Positions 55,912 to 64,000 are shown, counted from the stretch's first letter. The stretch: DNA of 64,000 nucleotides from Pseudomonas sihuiensis (GCF_900106015.1 NZ_LT629797.1:62001-126000); one strand, 5' to 3'. Made by a program: numbers and translations. Notes: generated by a model not told the origin, from the sequence alone.

Positions 55912-56985
55912 TCAGCTTGCCCAATTCTCCGGTTCGTTGACCAAATTGAGCAGCGCGCGCAAGCGGCCATAGTCACGACCGTTGAAGGCGAAGGCCAGAC
56001 GGGTCAGGTGACACAGTTCCGGTTCGTCGCGCTCCTGCTCGCAGTAGGGTTGCTGGGTAAAGCCACCTTCCTTGCACAGGCTGGCGAAGTCGCTGTCCAG
56101 CTTGGCCAGAGCCGCCTCGTTGAGCGGATGATTGAGGCGAATCACGAAGCGATCCTTGAGCCAGCGGCTGGAGTGGAAGTTGCGGTAGAAGCGGGCGATT
56201 TCATCCACCGCCTCTTCGGCGCTATAGACCAGGTGCATCAGGTTGAGATCGGTAGGCAGGATATAGCCGTTATCGCCAAGCTGACGACGGATGAAGCCCA
56301 ACGCATCTTCCCAGTAGCTACCGCCCGGTTGGTCGAGCAGTACCACGGGCACCAGCGGGCTCTTGCCGGTCTGGATCAGGGTCAGCACTTCCAGCGCTTC
56401 GTCGAGGGTGCCGAAACCGCCGGGGCACAGCACCAGGCCGTCGGCCTCCTTGACGAAGAACAGCTTGCGCAGAAAGAAGAAGTGGAACGACAGCAGGTGA
56501 TGGCTGCCGCGCATGGTCGCGTTGGCGGTTTGTTCGAAGGGCAGGGTGATATTGAACCCCAGGCTGCTTTCCGCACCGGCGCCTTCATGGGCTGCCGCCA
56601 TGATGCCGCCACCGGCACCCGTGACCACCATCAGATCGCGGTGGGCCAGTAATGCGCCGAGTTCGCGAGCCTGCCTGTACAGGGGATGATCGGGTGGCGT
56701 TCGTGCCGAGCCGAACACCGTGACCTTGCGCCGCCGTTTCAGTTGTTCCAGCACGCCGAAGGCATGCTCCATCTCACGCAGGGTCTGCATCATGATCTTG
56801 GCGTCCCAGCGGTTACGATCCGCCTGGGCCATATGGATCACCGTGGTGAGCATTTCGCGGTACAACGCCAGGTTGGGGCTGTTGCTCGGGGTTGCCAGAG
56901 CGACCAGCTCCTCCACCTTGCTGCTCAGGTCGACCTCGCTGGTTTGCACGTGGCGCGACAGATAGTCGTCCGGTTCAAAGGGCAT
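55912..56985 (-). CDS. LOG-family (TIGR00730-like) nucleotide-handling protein, long form
   Basis: 357 residues. Rossmann-type LOG core at about 90-260 with the motifs GAGGGIMAAAHEGA and PGGFGTLDE, which are typical of cytokinin-riboside-monophosphate phosphoribohydrolases and nucleotide 5'-monophosphate nucleosidases. It has an extra N-terminal helical domain of about 85 residues and an extra C-terminal region. Probably hydrolyses purine nucleotides to base plus ribose phosphate; not tested. Monocistronic. Confidence 0.85.
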   Translation of the reverse strand: MPFEPDDYLSRHVQTSEVDLSSKVEELVALATPSNSPNLALYREMLTTVIHMAQADRNRWDAKIMMQTLREMEHAFGVLEQLKRRRKVTVFGSARTPPDHPLYRQARELGALLAHRDLMVVTGAGGGIMAAAHEGAGAESSLGFNITLPFEQTANATMRGSHHLLSFHFFFLRKLFFVKEADGLVLCPGGFGTLDEALEVLTLIQTGKSPLVPVVLLDQPGGSYWEDALGFIRRQLGDNGYILPTDLNLMHLVYSAEEAVDEIARFYRNFHSSRWLKDRFVIRLNHPLNEAALAKLDSDFASLCKEGGFTQQPYCEQERDEPELCHLTRLAFAFNGRDYGRLRALLNLVNEPENWAS

Positions 56986-57116
56986 GGAAACTCTCCTCTT
57001 CTTGGCCTGTGAGAGGCGAGTAACCTCTCGCGGTGGCCGGTTCCTTGATTATGGAGTGTTGAGCAGCTTGCCACAGGCAGTCTGCCGTTTCGTTGCCACC
57101 TATTCGTAAGCGCCGA

Positions 57117-58520
57117 TTACAGGGCGATCTGCTCAGCCGGCTCGGGAATGTTGGCGATCCAGTTCAGGCGTTCGCGCAGGGCGGCTTGCAGGGTCTGCAT
57201 CTTCTCCAGCTCGCCGTGCACCAGGTACAGCTCGGGCTGGTGCTCGAACCGGCTCGCCCAGTCGAGCAGTTGCGCTTGCCCGGCGTGCGCGGAGAAACCG
57301 CCCAGGGTATGCACCTTGGCCTTCACCGCGATGCGCTGGTGCAGCACCTTGACCGTTTCCGCACCATCGACGATTAAACGACCAAGCGTACCCTTGGCCT
57401 GGAAGCCGGGGAACACCAGATGGCAGTTCTCGCGCCAGAGGTTGTGCTTGAAGTGATGGACGATGCGCCCGCCATTACACATGCCGGCACCGGCGATGAT
57501 GATCGCGCCGCTCTTGATCCGGTTGATCGCCATCGATTCTTCGGCTGTCGGTGTGCAGCGCAACACTGGCAGCCAGTCCTCGACCCGTTTGGCCCCCTTG
57601 GCGGCCAGTGCGGCGCGGTCCTCGGCTGCGAACTGATCGTGAAAGCGGCTGTAGATGGCGTTGGCGCGGATCGCCATGGGACTGTCGAGGAACACGGCCT
57701 GCTGTGGCAGACGGCCTTCCTGATAGAAGCGACCAAGGTAATAGATCAGATCCTGGGTGCGGCCGACGGCGAAGGAGGGGATCAGCACGTTGCCGCCCTC
57801 GCTATGGGCTTGTTGCAGGATGTCGGCCAGCTCTTCCAGGGTTTCATCGCTGGGGCGATGGTCACGGTCGCCGTAGGTCGACTCCATCAGCAACACGTCC
57901 GCCTGATTCAGTTGTGTCGGCGCCTGCATCAGTGGCGAGCAGGTATTGCCCAGGTCGCCGGAGAACACCAGATGACGGTGCAGGTGGTGATCCTCTACCT
58001 GCATCTCGACGATCGCCGAGCCGAGGATGTGGCCTGCATTGTGGAAGGTCACCTGCACGCCCTTGGCAACCTCGACCGCTGTGCCGTAGGCATGCGCGCG
58101 GCGCTGGCTGAGCGCCTGCTCGGCATTGGCGATGGTGTATAGCGGCTTGACCGCCGGCTTGCCCTGGCGTGCGCGCCAGCGGTTTTCCCATTCGGCGTCC
58201 TTCTCCTGGAGGAAGGCCGAATCCAGCAGCATCAGCTCGAGCAGTTCGCAGCTGGCCTCGGTGGCGTGGATCGGGCCGCGATAACCCTCGGCGACCAGGC
58301 GCGGCAGCAGCCCGCTGTGATCGAGGTGGGCGTGGGAGATCACCACCGCATCCAGGCTGCTCGGATCGAAGGGGAAGGCGCTGCGGTTCAGGTCCTCTTC
58401 CTGGCGGCGTCCCTGATGCATGCCGCATTCGAGCAGCACCTTGGCGCCATCGCGGCTTTCTACCAGATAACAGGAGCCGGTGACCTGTTGAATCGCACCG
58501 AGAAAAGTGAGCAGGGCCAT
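57117..58520 (-). CDS. MBL-fold metallo-hydrolase with beta-CASP domain (RNase-like)
   Basis: 467 residues from ATG 58520. Metallo-beta-lactamase motif SHAHLDHSG (His63, His65, Asp67, His68), further ligands (HNAGHILGSA, FSGDLGN), and the beta-CASP/RMMBL tail (GAGMCNGGRIVHHFKHNL, HTLGGFSAHAGQAQL). This is the CPSF73/Ysh1-type architecture, usually an RNA endonuclease or exonuclease. It is divergent from the phosphoketolase-like gene across a 125-bp interval that holds an Anr-type box, and may share its regulation. Confidence 0.9.
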   Translation of the reverse strand: MALLTFLGAIQQVTGSCYLVESRDGAKVLLECGMHQGRRQEEDLNRSAFPFDPSSLDAVVISHAHLDHSGLLPRLVAEGYRGPIHATEASCELLELMLLDSAFLQEKDAEWENRWRARQGKPAVKPLYTIANAEQALSQRRAHAYGTAVEVAKGVQVTFHNAGHILGSAIVEMQVEDHHLHRHLVFSGDLGNTCSPLMQAPTQLNQADVLLMESTYGDRDHRPSDETLEELADILQQAHSEGGNVLIPSFAVGRTQDLIYYLGRFYQEGRLPQQAVFLDSPMAIRANAIYSRFHDQFAAEDRAALAAKGAKRVEDWLPVLRCTPTAEESMAINRIKSGAIIIAGAGMCNGGRIVHHFKHNLWRENCHLVFPGFQAKGTLGRLIVDGAETVKVLHQRIAVKAKVHTLGGFSAHAGQAQLLDWASRFEHQPELYLVHGELEKMQTLQAALRERLNWIANIPEPAEQIAL

Positions 58521-58577
58521 GGTTCTATCCTTGTTGTGATGATGAGGCGAGTCTGCCGGTTCGCATCGCAGCGCTTG

Positions 58578-58591
58578 TTGATGCAGGTCAG
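58578..58591 (+). promoter_or_regulatory. Anr/Dnr-type box ahead of the phosphoketolase-like gene
   Basis: TTGAT-GCAG-GTCAG matches TTGAT-N4-(A/G)TCAA in nine of ten positions. Its centre (58584.5) is 41.5 bp before the start site predicted from the -10 TAGACT at 58614-58619, exactly the class II activator geometry for FNR-family proteins. Confidence 0.7.
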
Positions 58592-58613
58592 CCGGGGCCT
58601 TTTTCCCGCTGCC

Positions 58614-58619
58614 TAGACT
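58614..58619 (+). promoter_or_regulatory. -10 box of the phosphoketolase-like gene
   Basis: TAGACT, 27 bp before the ATG at 58646, with a proper Anr-box distance and no good -35. Confidence 0.5.
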
Positions 58620-58645
58620 GCAGGCAAACATTCAGGAGAGCAGCC

Positions 58646-61048
58646 ATGACCCAGCTATTGCCCGACGCCGCCGCCTTGCACCAGCACGCTCAGCAATATC
58701 CCGACTTCGCCCGCTGGCAAGCCGGTCACGGACCTATTCAGCATAGCCTGCAGACCAGCGCCGCCGTCTTTCGTCTGGCCCATCAGCTGGTGCAGAGCGG
58801 CTTGCAGCCCGACTTGCCGAGCGTCTACCGCCTGTTTCGCGCCCTGGATTCGCTGACCGCAGCCGGCCTCTGGCTGGTGGTGCACATGACCTACGCGCAG
58901 CGCGTTCGGCTCGATGGCCAGCCGCTGCAGGCCGCCGACTTCAAGCCGGTGCCGGAAGGTCATACCGGTGGCGCGCTGAACATGGTGCCGGCCTATGCCG
59001 GTTACCTGGCGCTTAACGCCCTGACCGGTGAGACACGTGGCTGGTTGATGGGGCAGGGCCATTGCGTGGCAGCAATCGAGGCGCTGAACCTGCTGACCGG
59101 CAACCAGCATCCAGAGCAGGCCGCGCGCTACGCTTGTGATGAAGCTGGCATGAGTCGCCTGGCGGCGGACTTCTACGGTTACGCCCAGGCGGCGGATGGC
59201 AGCTCTGGCGTGCCGTTGGGCAGTCACGTCAATCCGCATACCGCTGGCGGTATCGCTGAAGGCGGATACCTGGGTTTTGCTGAGCTGCAGTACGCGCATC
59301 TGCCATTGCCGGGGGAGAAGCTGGTGGCGTTCCTGTCCGACGGCGCCGCCGAGGAGCAGCGCGGTAGCGACTGGATGCCGCGCTGGTGGCGTGCCGAGGA
59401 TTGTGGCGTGGCGCTACCGGTGATGATCGCCAACGGCCGGCGTATCGAGCAGCGTACCGAGCTGGGCACGTTGGAGGGCCTGGAAGGGTTTCGTCGGCAC
59501 CTGCGCGGCTGTGGTTTCGATCCGCTGAGCTTCGATGGGCGTGATCCGGCAGCCTTCGTCTGTGCGCTGTGGGAGATGGAGCAGCGCCTGGCGCATCGAG
59601 TGGATGAACTCAATCGCGAGCTGATCGGTTATCCCTTGCCGATGCCCTACGGCATTGCCGAAACCACCAAGGGCTATGGCTTCTTTGGCGCTGGCAGCAA
59701 CGCCGCTCATAATCTGCCGCTACCGGCCAGCCCGGCTCTCGACGCGCAGGCGCGCGAGCTGTTCAACCAGCATGCTGCGGCCTTGTGGGTAGAACCGCAG
59801 ACGTTGTCCGATGCCTGCAATCTGTTCGCCAGCCGCAAGGGCCGTGTGCTGGAGCGGGACAATCCGCTGGCCTTGTGTCAGCCGCCTCAGCCCGTGCAGC
59901 CGCCGCTGCATTTTCACGATCATGCCTGCTCGCCGATGAGCGCGCTGGATCGTTATTTCGTCGATCTGGTGCGCGCCAACCCGCAGTTGCGGCCGCGTGT
60001 CGGCAACCCGGACGAACTGGCCAGCAACCGCCTGGCAGGCGTACTGGCGGCGCTCAGGCATCGTGTCAGCCAGCCGGAGAGCGAGCTGGAGTCGGTGCAC
60101 GGCGCGGTGATCACCGCGCTCAACGAGGAGGCCGTGGTATCCGTCTGCCTGGCCAACCAGGGCGGGCTCAATCTGGTGGCCAGCTACGAAGCCTTCTGCG
60201 TGAAGATGCTCGGCGCCTTTCGTCAGAGTCTGATCTTCGCCCGCCAGCAGAAGGAGGCAGGGCGGCCGGCCGGCTGGCTGGGCTGGCCGCTGGTGGCCAC
60301 CTCGCACACCTGGGAGAACGGCAAGAACCAGCAATCGCATCAGGACACCACCTTCTGCGAGGCGCTGCTGGGCGAGATGCACGATGTCATGCGCGTGCTG
60401 TTGCCGGCCGATCACAACTCGCTGCTGGCCCTGCTGCCGGAGATCTACCAGGCGCGTGGCCGACTGGCCTGCCTGGTGGCGGCCAAGCGTGAACGACCCT
60501 GTTTCTTCACGGTCGAACAGGCACAGCAGCTGGCGCGCGACGGTGCCCTGCAGGTCGATGAAGGTGGCGACGGCGAGCCTGTGCTGCTGATCGCCAGTGG
60601 CAGCTATCAGTTGAGCGAGATGCGCCGCGCCGCCGTTCGTCTGAGCGAGAAGGGTGTGGCCTGGCGTCTGATTTACTTGCAGGAACCGGGGCGTTTTCGG
60701 GCGCCGCGCGATGCCTGGGAGGCCGCCAGCGTGATCAGCGCCGAGCAGCGTGAAGCGCTGTTTCCGGCGGCGTGCTGCCGGCGCGTGCTGCTGACGCACA
60801 TGCGCCCGGAGGTGGCCGCGGGCCATCTTTGGCCGCTGCTGGGCGACGCCGCCAGCTGTCGGGCGTTGGGCTACCGCAACCGCGGCGGCACCTTCGACGA
60901 GGCCGGCATGCTGTTCGCCAATGGCTGCAGTTGGGCGCATGTGCTGCAAGGTGTGGCCGAGGTGCTGGGCGTATCGCCCGATGGCTGGTTGAGCGCTGAG
61001 GAACGCGCGGCTCTGGCAGGCAGGGGGGACCCTCGCTGTCTGCGTTGA
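58646..61048 (+). CDS. Divergent phosphoketolase-family enzyme (possible xylulose-5-phosphate 3-epimerase)
   Basis: 800 residues, the size and three-part layout of XFP phosphoketolases. Kept features: N-terminal GHGP (27-30), EGGYLG (205-210, for EGGELG), TPP site with Asp232 (SDG at 231-233 in place of GDG) and Asn263, SYEAF (513-517), NGKNQQSHQD (558-567, for NGFSHQD). Changed: GDGE to SDGA, and by eye no glutamate at the canonical catalytic Glu position. A homologous group has been annotated as xylulose-5-phosphate 3-epimerase. RBS AGGAGAG, likely Anr-controlled; followed 37 bp later by an RHH gene. Confidence 0.82.
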   Translation: MTQLLPDAAALHQHAQQYPDFARWQAGHGPIQHSLQTSAAVFRLAHQLVQSGLQPDLPSVYRLFRALDSLTAAGLWLVVHMTYAQRVRLDGQPLQAADFKPVPEGHTGGALNMVPAYAGYLALNALTGETRGWLMGQGHCVAAIEALNLLTGNQHPEQAARYACDEAGMSRLAADFYGYAQAADGSSGVPLGSHVNPHTAGGIAEGGYLGFAELQYAHLPLPGEKLVAFLSDGAAEEQRGSDWMPRWWRAEDCGVALPVMIANGRRIEQRTELGTLEGLEGFRRHLRGCGFDPLSFDGRDPAAFVCALWEMEQRLAHRVDELNRELIGYPLPMPYGIAETTKGYGFFGAGSNAAHNLPLPASPALDAQARELFNQHAAALWVEPQTLSDACNLFASRKGRVLERDNPLALCQPPQPVQPPLHFHDHACSPMSALDRYFVDLVRANPQLRPRVGNPDELASNRLAGVLAALRHRVSQPESELESVHGAVITALNEEAVVSVCLANQGGLNLVASYEAFCVKMLGAFRQSLIFARQQKEAGRPAGWLGWPLVATSHTWENGKNQQSHQDTTFCEALLGEMHDVMRVLLPADHNSLLALLPEIYQARGRLACLVAAKRERPCFFTVEQAQQLARDGALQVDEGGDGEPVLLIASGSYQLSEMRRAAVRLSEKGVAWRLIYLQEPGRFRAPRDAWEAASVISAEQREALFPAACCRRVLLTHMRPEVAAGHLWPLLGDAASCRALGYRNRGGTFDEAGMLFANGCSWAHVLQGVAEVLGVSPDGWLSAEERAALAGRGDPRCLR

Positions 61049-61085
61049 GCCCACGAAGTGGAGCAACGGGAAGGGAGGGGCAGGT

Positions 61086-61280
61086 ATGCCCAGATTGACG
61101 CTGGAGATAAACACGGAGCTGTACCGCATGCTGCAACAGGCTGCGCGTACCAATCACATGAGCATCGAGGACGAGTGCCTGCGCCGCCTGGAGGGCGGCG
61201 CGCGGCGCTCACGCTACATGGAGGCACTGCTCGCCGAGCTGCGCGCCGATGAGGCGCAGCGGCGAGCCGGAAGAGGCTGA
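61086..61280 (+). CDS. Small ribbon-helix-helix (Arc/MetJ-like) protein
   Basis: 64 residues. Pattern of an RHH DNA-binding domain: strand MPRLTLEINTELYRML, helix, turn, then a second helix, with a basic C-terminal tail. No toxin gene follows, so it is more likely an autoregulator or a regulator of the phosphoketolase-like gene just upstream than part of a toxin-antitoxin pair. ATG 61086 follows GGAGGGG. Confidence 0.7.
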   Translation: MPRLTLEINTELYRMLQQAARTNHMSIEDECLRRLEGGARRSRYMEALLAELRADEAQRRAGRG

Positions 61281-61293
61281 GTTTTCGCCTGTT

Positions 61294-61695
61294 TCAGAGA
61301 CCGCAGTCGCTCTTGTCGAACACCTCGACGGTCACAGGGCGGTTGCTGCGGTACTCGCTGAACTGATAACGCAGCTGGGCGCCCTGCGCCAGCAGGCTGC
61401 GATAGCCGGGGTTGCGGCAGACGCTTGCCGCCAGTTGCGTGCGTACGGTGTCCGGGTTGCCGCGCATCTTCGCGGCATGCGCTTCACGCACGCTGAGATG
61501 GTTGATCAGCGTGTGGCCTTCCACGGTGTAGCCCTGATCGAGAATGTCCTCGTTGATCGCTCGCGGCGTGCCTTCACTGCTTTGCCGGGCGACCTGCTCC
61601 AGGGTACGAGTCAGTTCCATCTCCTTCAGCGATGCTGCCTGAGCAGTGGTAAATGTCAGGCTGAGTGCAAGAGCGGGGAGAATGTAACGCAGCAT
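61294..61695 (-). CDS. PA3611-like quorum-sensing-regulated virulence factor family protein
   Basis: 133 residues with a Sec signal peptide (1-20, ending AQA). The family pattern is SLKEMELTRTLEQVARQ, ...PRAINEDILDQGYTVEGHTLINHLSV, and two cysteines (VCRNPGYRSLL and DKSDCGL) that probably form a disulphide. PA3611 of P. aeruginosa has a known fold but no known activity. Convergent with the RHH gene. I identify it from memory of the family, so confidence is moderate. Confidence 0.72.
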   Translation of the reverse strand: MLRYILPALALSLTFTTAQAASLKEMELTRTLEQVARQSSEGTPRAINEDILDQGYTVEGHTLINHLSVREAHAAKMRGNPDTVRTQLAASVCRNPGYRSLLAQGAQLRYQFSEYRSNRPVTVEVFDKSDCGL

Positions 61696-61971
61696 GGGGT
61701 GTAACTCCTGAAAGCGTGGACGAGGGTTGGACAGGACCCTGGGGATAATGTTCGCAGCAATGGCCTTTTGCCTGCGTGAAACAAAGTGTTACCGATAGAG
61801 ACATGCTGGCCGTTGGCTGCCATCCGTCACCACGACCAAAGGCCGGGGATCGTTGAACAAACCTGCACGTACAGTTTGAGCCGCTGCAGTCGGACGTTGC
61901 CAGCACAGACCTGCCTGAAGTCTGTCGCGGGTGTTGAGAAGACTGCGCGGTGTTCAAGCAGCGTGCAGGAG

Positions 61972-61979
61972 AATAACAA
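61972..61979 (+). promoter_or_regulatory. Candidate Hfq/Crc (CA) motif at the right-hand fadL start
   Basis: AATAACAA, matching AANAANAA, overlaps the first base of the ATG and follows the RBS CAGGAG. Such a site could block ribosome binding when Hfq/Crc is active. Confidence 0.5.
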
Positions 61980-63676
61980 TGACAATGCTCTTTCGACGCT
62001 GGCCATCGCAGGTGGTGGTCGGCAGTTTACTGGTTTTGCCCGTCGCGCAGGTGCAGGCATCCGGTTATCACTTTGGTTCGCAATCGGTGGCGGCGCAGGG
62101 TACGGCGCATGCAAACGGTGCCGAGGCGGCCGATCCTTCGACCATTTTCTACAACCCGGCTGGGTTGGCGCGGCTCAAGGGCACCCAGGTGACCTCGGGT
62201 CTGACCATCTTGCTGCCGGACGGCGACTATGAGGACAAGGGAAGCCGCGATGTATTCGGCAATCCTGTATCGGGTGATGCCGGCGAGTTCCTGCCCGATG
62301 CTGCCGCGGCACCCAATTTCTACTTCTCCCGCCAGATCAACGATCAGGTGACGATCGGCCTGGGCATCTTCACCCCGTTCGGTGCCAAGCTCGATTACAA
62401 GGAGGACTGGGCCGGGCGCTATGGCATCCAGTCAGCCAGCCTGGAGACGGTGACCTTCAACCCGAGCATTGCCTTTCGCTTCAACGAACACCACAGCATC
62501 GGCTTCGGCGTTTCGGCGCAGTACATCAAATCGGTGCAGCGCGGGGCGGCGGATGTCAAAGGCGCGTCGCAGCAGTTGGCTGGGCAGTTTGTCGATGCGA
62601 ACTACGACAGCACCCGCAATGCAGCGGACCCCATTCTAGGGCCTATCGTGGGGGGCATCGCCGGGGTGCCGGTACCGGAGGAAATCACTTCTTGCGGCGG
62701 CGTCGCGGATAGAGACGGCTTCGTCGACTGCGTCGCGAGCAACTTCGCCGACAACGTTCAGGGTGACGGCTACTTCCGGGTCAAGGGCGATGACTGGGGT
62801 TTTGGCTGGAATATCGGCTACATGTGGGAACCCACCGAGTCGACGCGCTTCGGGGTGTCCTATCGCTCCAACATCAAGCACACCCTGGAAGGTGAGAGCA
62901 AATGGAGTTTTGCCGATGTGCAAGGGGGCGTTCCCTCCCCGGATACGTCGCTGGCAGGTGGATCCACGATCCCCATCTTCAAGATCTATGTCCCTCCGAC
63001 CGACGCCCTGCAGGAACTGTTCGATCAAGGTAACTGGGTCAATCCGGGCGATTTCGCTGCCACCCGCCTACACCCCAACTCCAAGGCCAAGACAGCAATC
63101 GATACCCCGGAGATGCTCTCATTCAACGCCTTCCATCAGCTCAACGACAAGGTGGCATTGATGGCGGACCTTACCTTCACCCGCCACTCTCGGCTTGACG
63201 AGGTACGTATCGGCATCGATCAGGTTGCCGGTTATCCCTACTTCAACGGCGTGACCGAGGGCGATCTCAGCGTCAAGCAGGACTGGAAGGACACCTACAA
63301 GATTTCCCTGGGCATGAACTACCAATACAGCGACGACCTCTTGTTGCGCACCGGGGTGGCGTACGACAAGTCACCCGTCAATTCGACCCAGTTGCGTCAT
63401 CCGGCGTTTCCCGATGCCGATCGCTACTGGCTGTCCTTCGGTGCCAACTACAAGGTGACCCGTGATACCTCGCTGGACTTCGCCTACAGCTACGTGCAGT
63501 TCTCCAGCAGCAAGATGGACTACCAGGACGGCTGCTCGCCGGCCGGCTGGGTGCCAGGTGACGGCGGTCTGTATCAGGACAGCGGCGTGCGCTGCACCGG
63601 CAACGGCGGCAATTACACCGGTGAGTACAACACCCACATCCACTTCATCGGCCTGGCGTTGAACCATACCTTCTGA
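61979..63676 (+). CDS. FadL/OmpP1-family outer-membrane transport protein
   Basis: 565 residues from ATG 61979 (AGGAG upstream); the extension to 61931 has no ribosome site. Signal peptide ends VQA (27), then SGYHFGSQSVAAQGTAHANG and FYNPAGLARL, the FadL hatch signature, and a C-terminal aromatic (FIGLALNHTF). It is about 100 residues longer than E. coli FadL because of an inserted loop (about 195-255). Probably takes up long-chain fatty acids or other hydrophobic compounds. Independent of the left-edge fadL. Confidence 0.92.
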   Translation: MTMLFRRWPSQVVVGSLLVLPVAQVQASGYHFGSQSVAAQGTAHANGAEAADPSTIFYNPAGLARLKGTQVTSGLTILLPDGDYEDKGSRDVFGNPVSGDAGEFLPDAAAAPNFYFSRQINDQVTIGLGIFTPFGAKLDYKEDWAGRYGIQSASLETVTFNPSIAFRFNEHHSIGFGVSAQYIKSVQRGAADVKGASQQLAGQFVDANYDSTRNAADPILGPIVGGIAGVPVPEEITSCGGVADRDGFVDCVASNFADNVQGDGYFRVKGDDWGFGWNIGYMWEPTESTRFGVSYRSNIKHTLEGESKWSFADVQGGVPSPDTSLAGGSTIPIFKIYVPPTDALQELFDQGNWVNPGDFAATRLHPNSKAKTAIDTPEMLSFNAFHQLNDKVALMADLTFTRHSRLDEVRIGIDQVAGYPYFNGVTEGDLSVKQDWKDTYKISLGMNYQYSDDLLLRTGVAYDKSPVNSTQLRHPAFPDADRYWLSFGANYKVTRDTSLDFAYSYVQFSSSKMDYQDGCSPAGWVPGDGGLYQDSGVRCTGNGGNYTGEYNTHIHFIGLALNHTF

Positions 63677-63689
63677 TCCATCTGAGCGA

Positions 63690-63722
63690 CGAACGGGGGT
63701 GGTAGAATCCCGCCCCCGTTCG
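63690..63722. other. Inverted repeat with embedded -10-like TAGAAT before the DTW gene
   Basis: CGAACGGGGG (63690-63699) and CCCCCGTTCG (63713-63722) are reverse complements; TAGAAT lies in the loop (63703-63708). It could end fadL transcription (no T-run) and at the same time carry the promoter of the next gene. Confidence 0.55.
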
Positions 63723-63736
63723 CTGCTGCTCCCGCC

Positions 63737-64000
63737 ATGACCCATCCCGCCCCCCATGCCGTTGCCCGTTTGCGCGCAGAGCGCCTGGCGCGCAGCGTCA
63801 AACCCTTCATCGCCCGTGGCTCACGCGCCGAGCGCTGCCCTCACTGCCGCGTGCAGCCGACGCATTGCCTGTGCGCCTGGCGCCCGCGCGTGGAGGCGAA
63901 TGCCGGCATGTGCCTGGTGATGCATGACATCGAGGCGTTGAAGCCGAGCAACACCGGCTGGCTGATCGCCGACGTGGTGCCTGAAACCCACGCCTTCGGC
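63737..64000 (+). CDS. DTW-domain tRNA-uridine aminocarboxypropyltransferase (5' part)
   Basis: Open from ATG 63737 to the right edge (88 codons). N-terminal zinc-finger-like cysteines RCPHCRVQPTHCLCAWRP and the strand LVMHDIEALKPSNTGWLIAD are typical of the YfiP/TapT group, which adds an acp group to uridine 47 of tRNAs. The DTW motif itself lies beyond the window, so the call rests on the N-terminal region. Confidence 0.85.
   Translation, partial: MTHPAPHAVARLRAERLARSVKPFIARGSRAERCPHCRVQPTHCLCAWRPRVEANAGMCLVMHDIEALKPSNTGWLIADVVPETHAFG

Noticed and set aside
61086..61695. Toxin-antitoxin pair made of the RHH gene and its neighbour
   Set aside because: The convergent neighbour is an exported PA3611-like protein, not a toxin, and is on the opposite strand.

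Overview
The window reads as chromosomal DNA of a Pseudomonas, most likely the mendocina/oleovorans/alcaliphila group (now Ectopseudomonas). The basis is gene content and order that I recognise from P. aeruginosa (minCDE-rluA beside lpxL; proS to nadA including oprD, slyX, dps, aspS, yebC, ruvCAB, ybgC-tolQRAB-oprL-cpoB, queE, queC and tRNA-Lys), a high-GC coding style and Pseudomonas-type REP pairs. No species call was tested by a database search. I saw no prophage, IS element, integrase or CRISPR array; almost everything is core-like, with accessory pockets between the conserved blocks.

Layout. 1-2358: a FadL-type outer-membrane protein (cut by the left edge) downstream of a PraB-like alkane-oxidation activator. 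2359-7033: a four-gene ABC export operon (ATPase, permease, TolC, adaptor). 7319-10002: rluA-type pseudouridine synthase and minE/D/C, with a REP pair. 10220-17595: lpxL-type acyltransferase, patatin, pirin, an MlaA-like protein with an alpha/beta hydrolase, small cupin and membrane proteins, and an SDR. 17696-19704: CynX-type transporter, a hypothetical and YnfA. 19863-22834: an OprO/OprP-type porin with a possible Pho box, a secreted ParB/Srx-fold protein and a periplasmic inorganic pyrophosphatase, which together suggest a phosphate-acquisition pocket. 22937-32534: FemAB-like acetyltransferase, putP, a lipoprotein hydrolase, an unusual class A PBP-like protein, a methyltransferase, a VOC protein and an aldo/keto reductase. 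32636-44303: lipoprotein, proS, thioesterase, oprD, HIT, slyX, a membrane-anchored cold-shock protein, a diguanylate cyclase, dps, an Hpt/HD-GYP protein and aspS. 44406-54588: yebC, ruvCAB, the Tol-Pal cluster, queE, queC and tRNA-Lys. 54727-64000: nadA, a LOG-family protein, an MBL-fold RNase-like protein divergent from a phosphoketolase-like enzyme behind a well-placed Anr-type box, a ribbon-helix-helix protein, a PA3611-like protein, a second FadL protein and the start of a DTW-domain tRNA modification gene.

Working together. The conserved middle handles genome maintenance (RuvABC), envelope integrity (Tol-Pal) and tRNA biology (ProS, AspS, queuosine genes, tRNA-Lys, DTW). The pockets deal with hydrophobic substrates (PraB, two FadL proteins), phosphate or pyrophosphate, c-di-GMP signalling around dps, and probably low-oxygen carbon metabolism (Anr box, phosphoketolase-like). 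Three uptake-related genes (praB, putP and the right-hand fadL) carry an AANAANAA motif at the translation start region, the kind of site bound by Hfq/Crc in catabolite repression. The least-explained loci are the phosphoketolase-like block, the OprO/ParB/pyrophosphatase block and the PBP-like protein whose glycosyltransferase motifs look degenerate.
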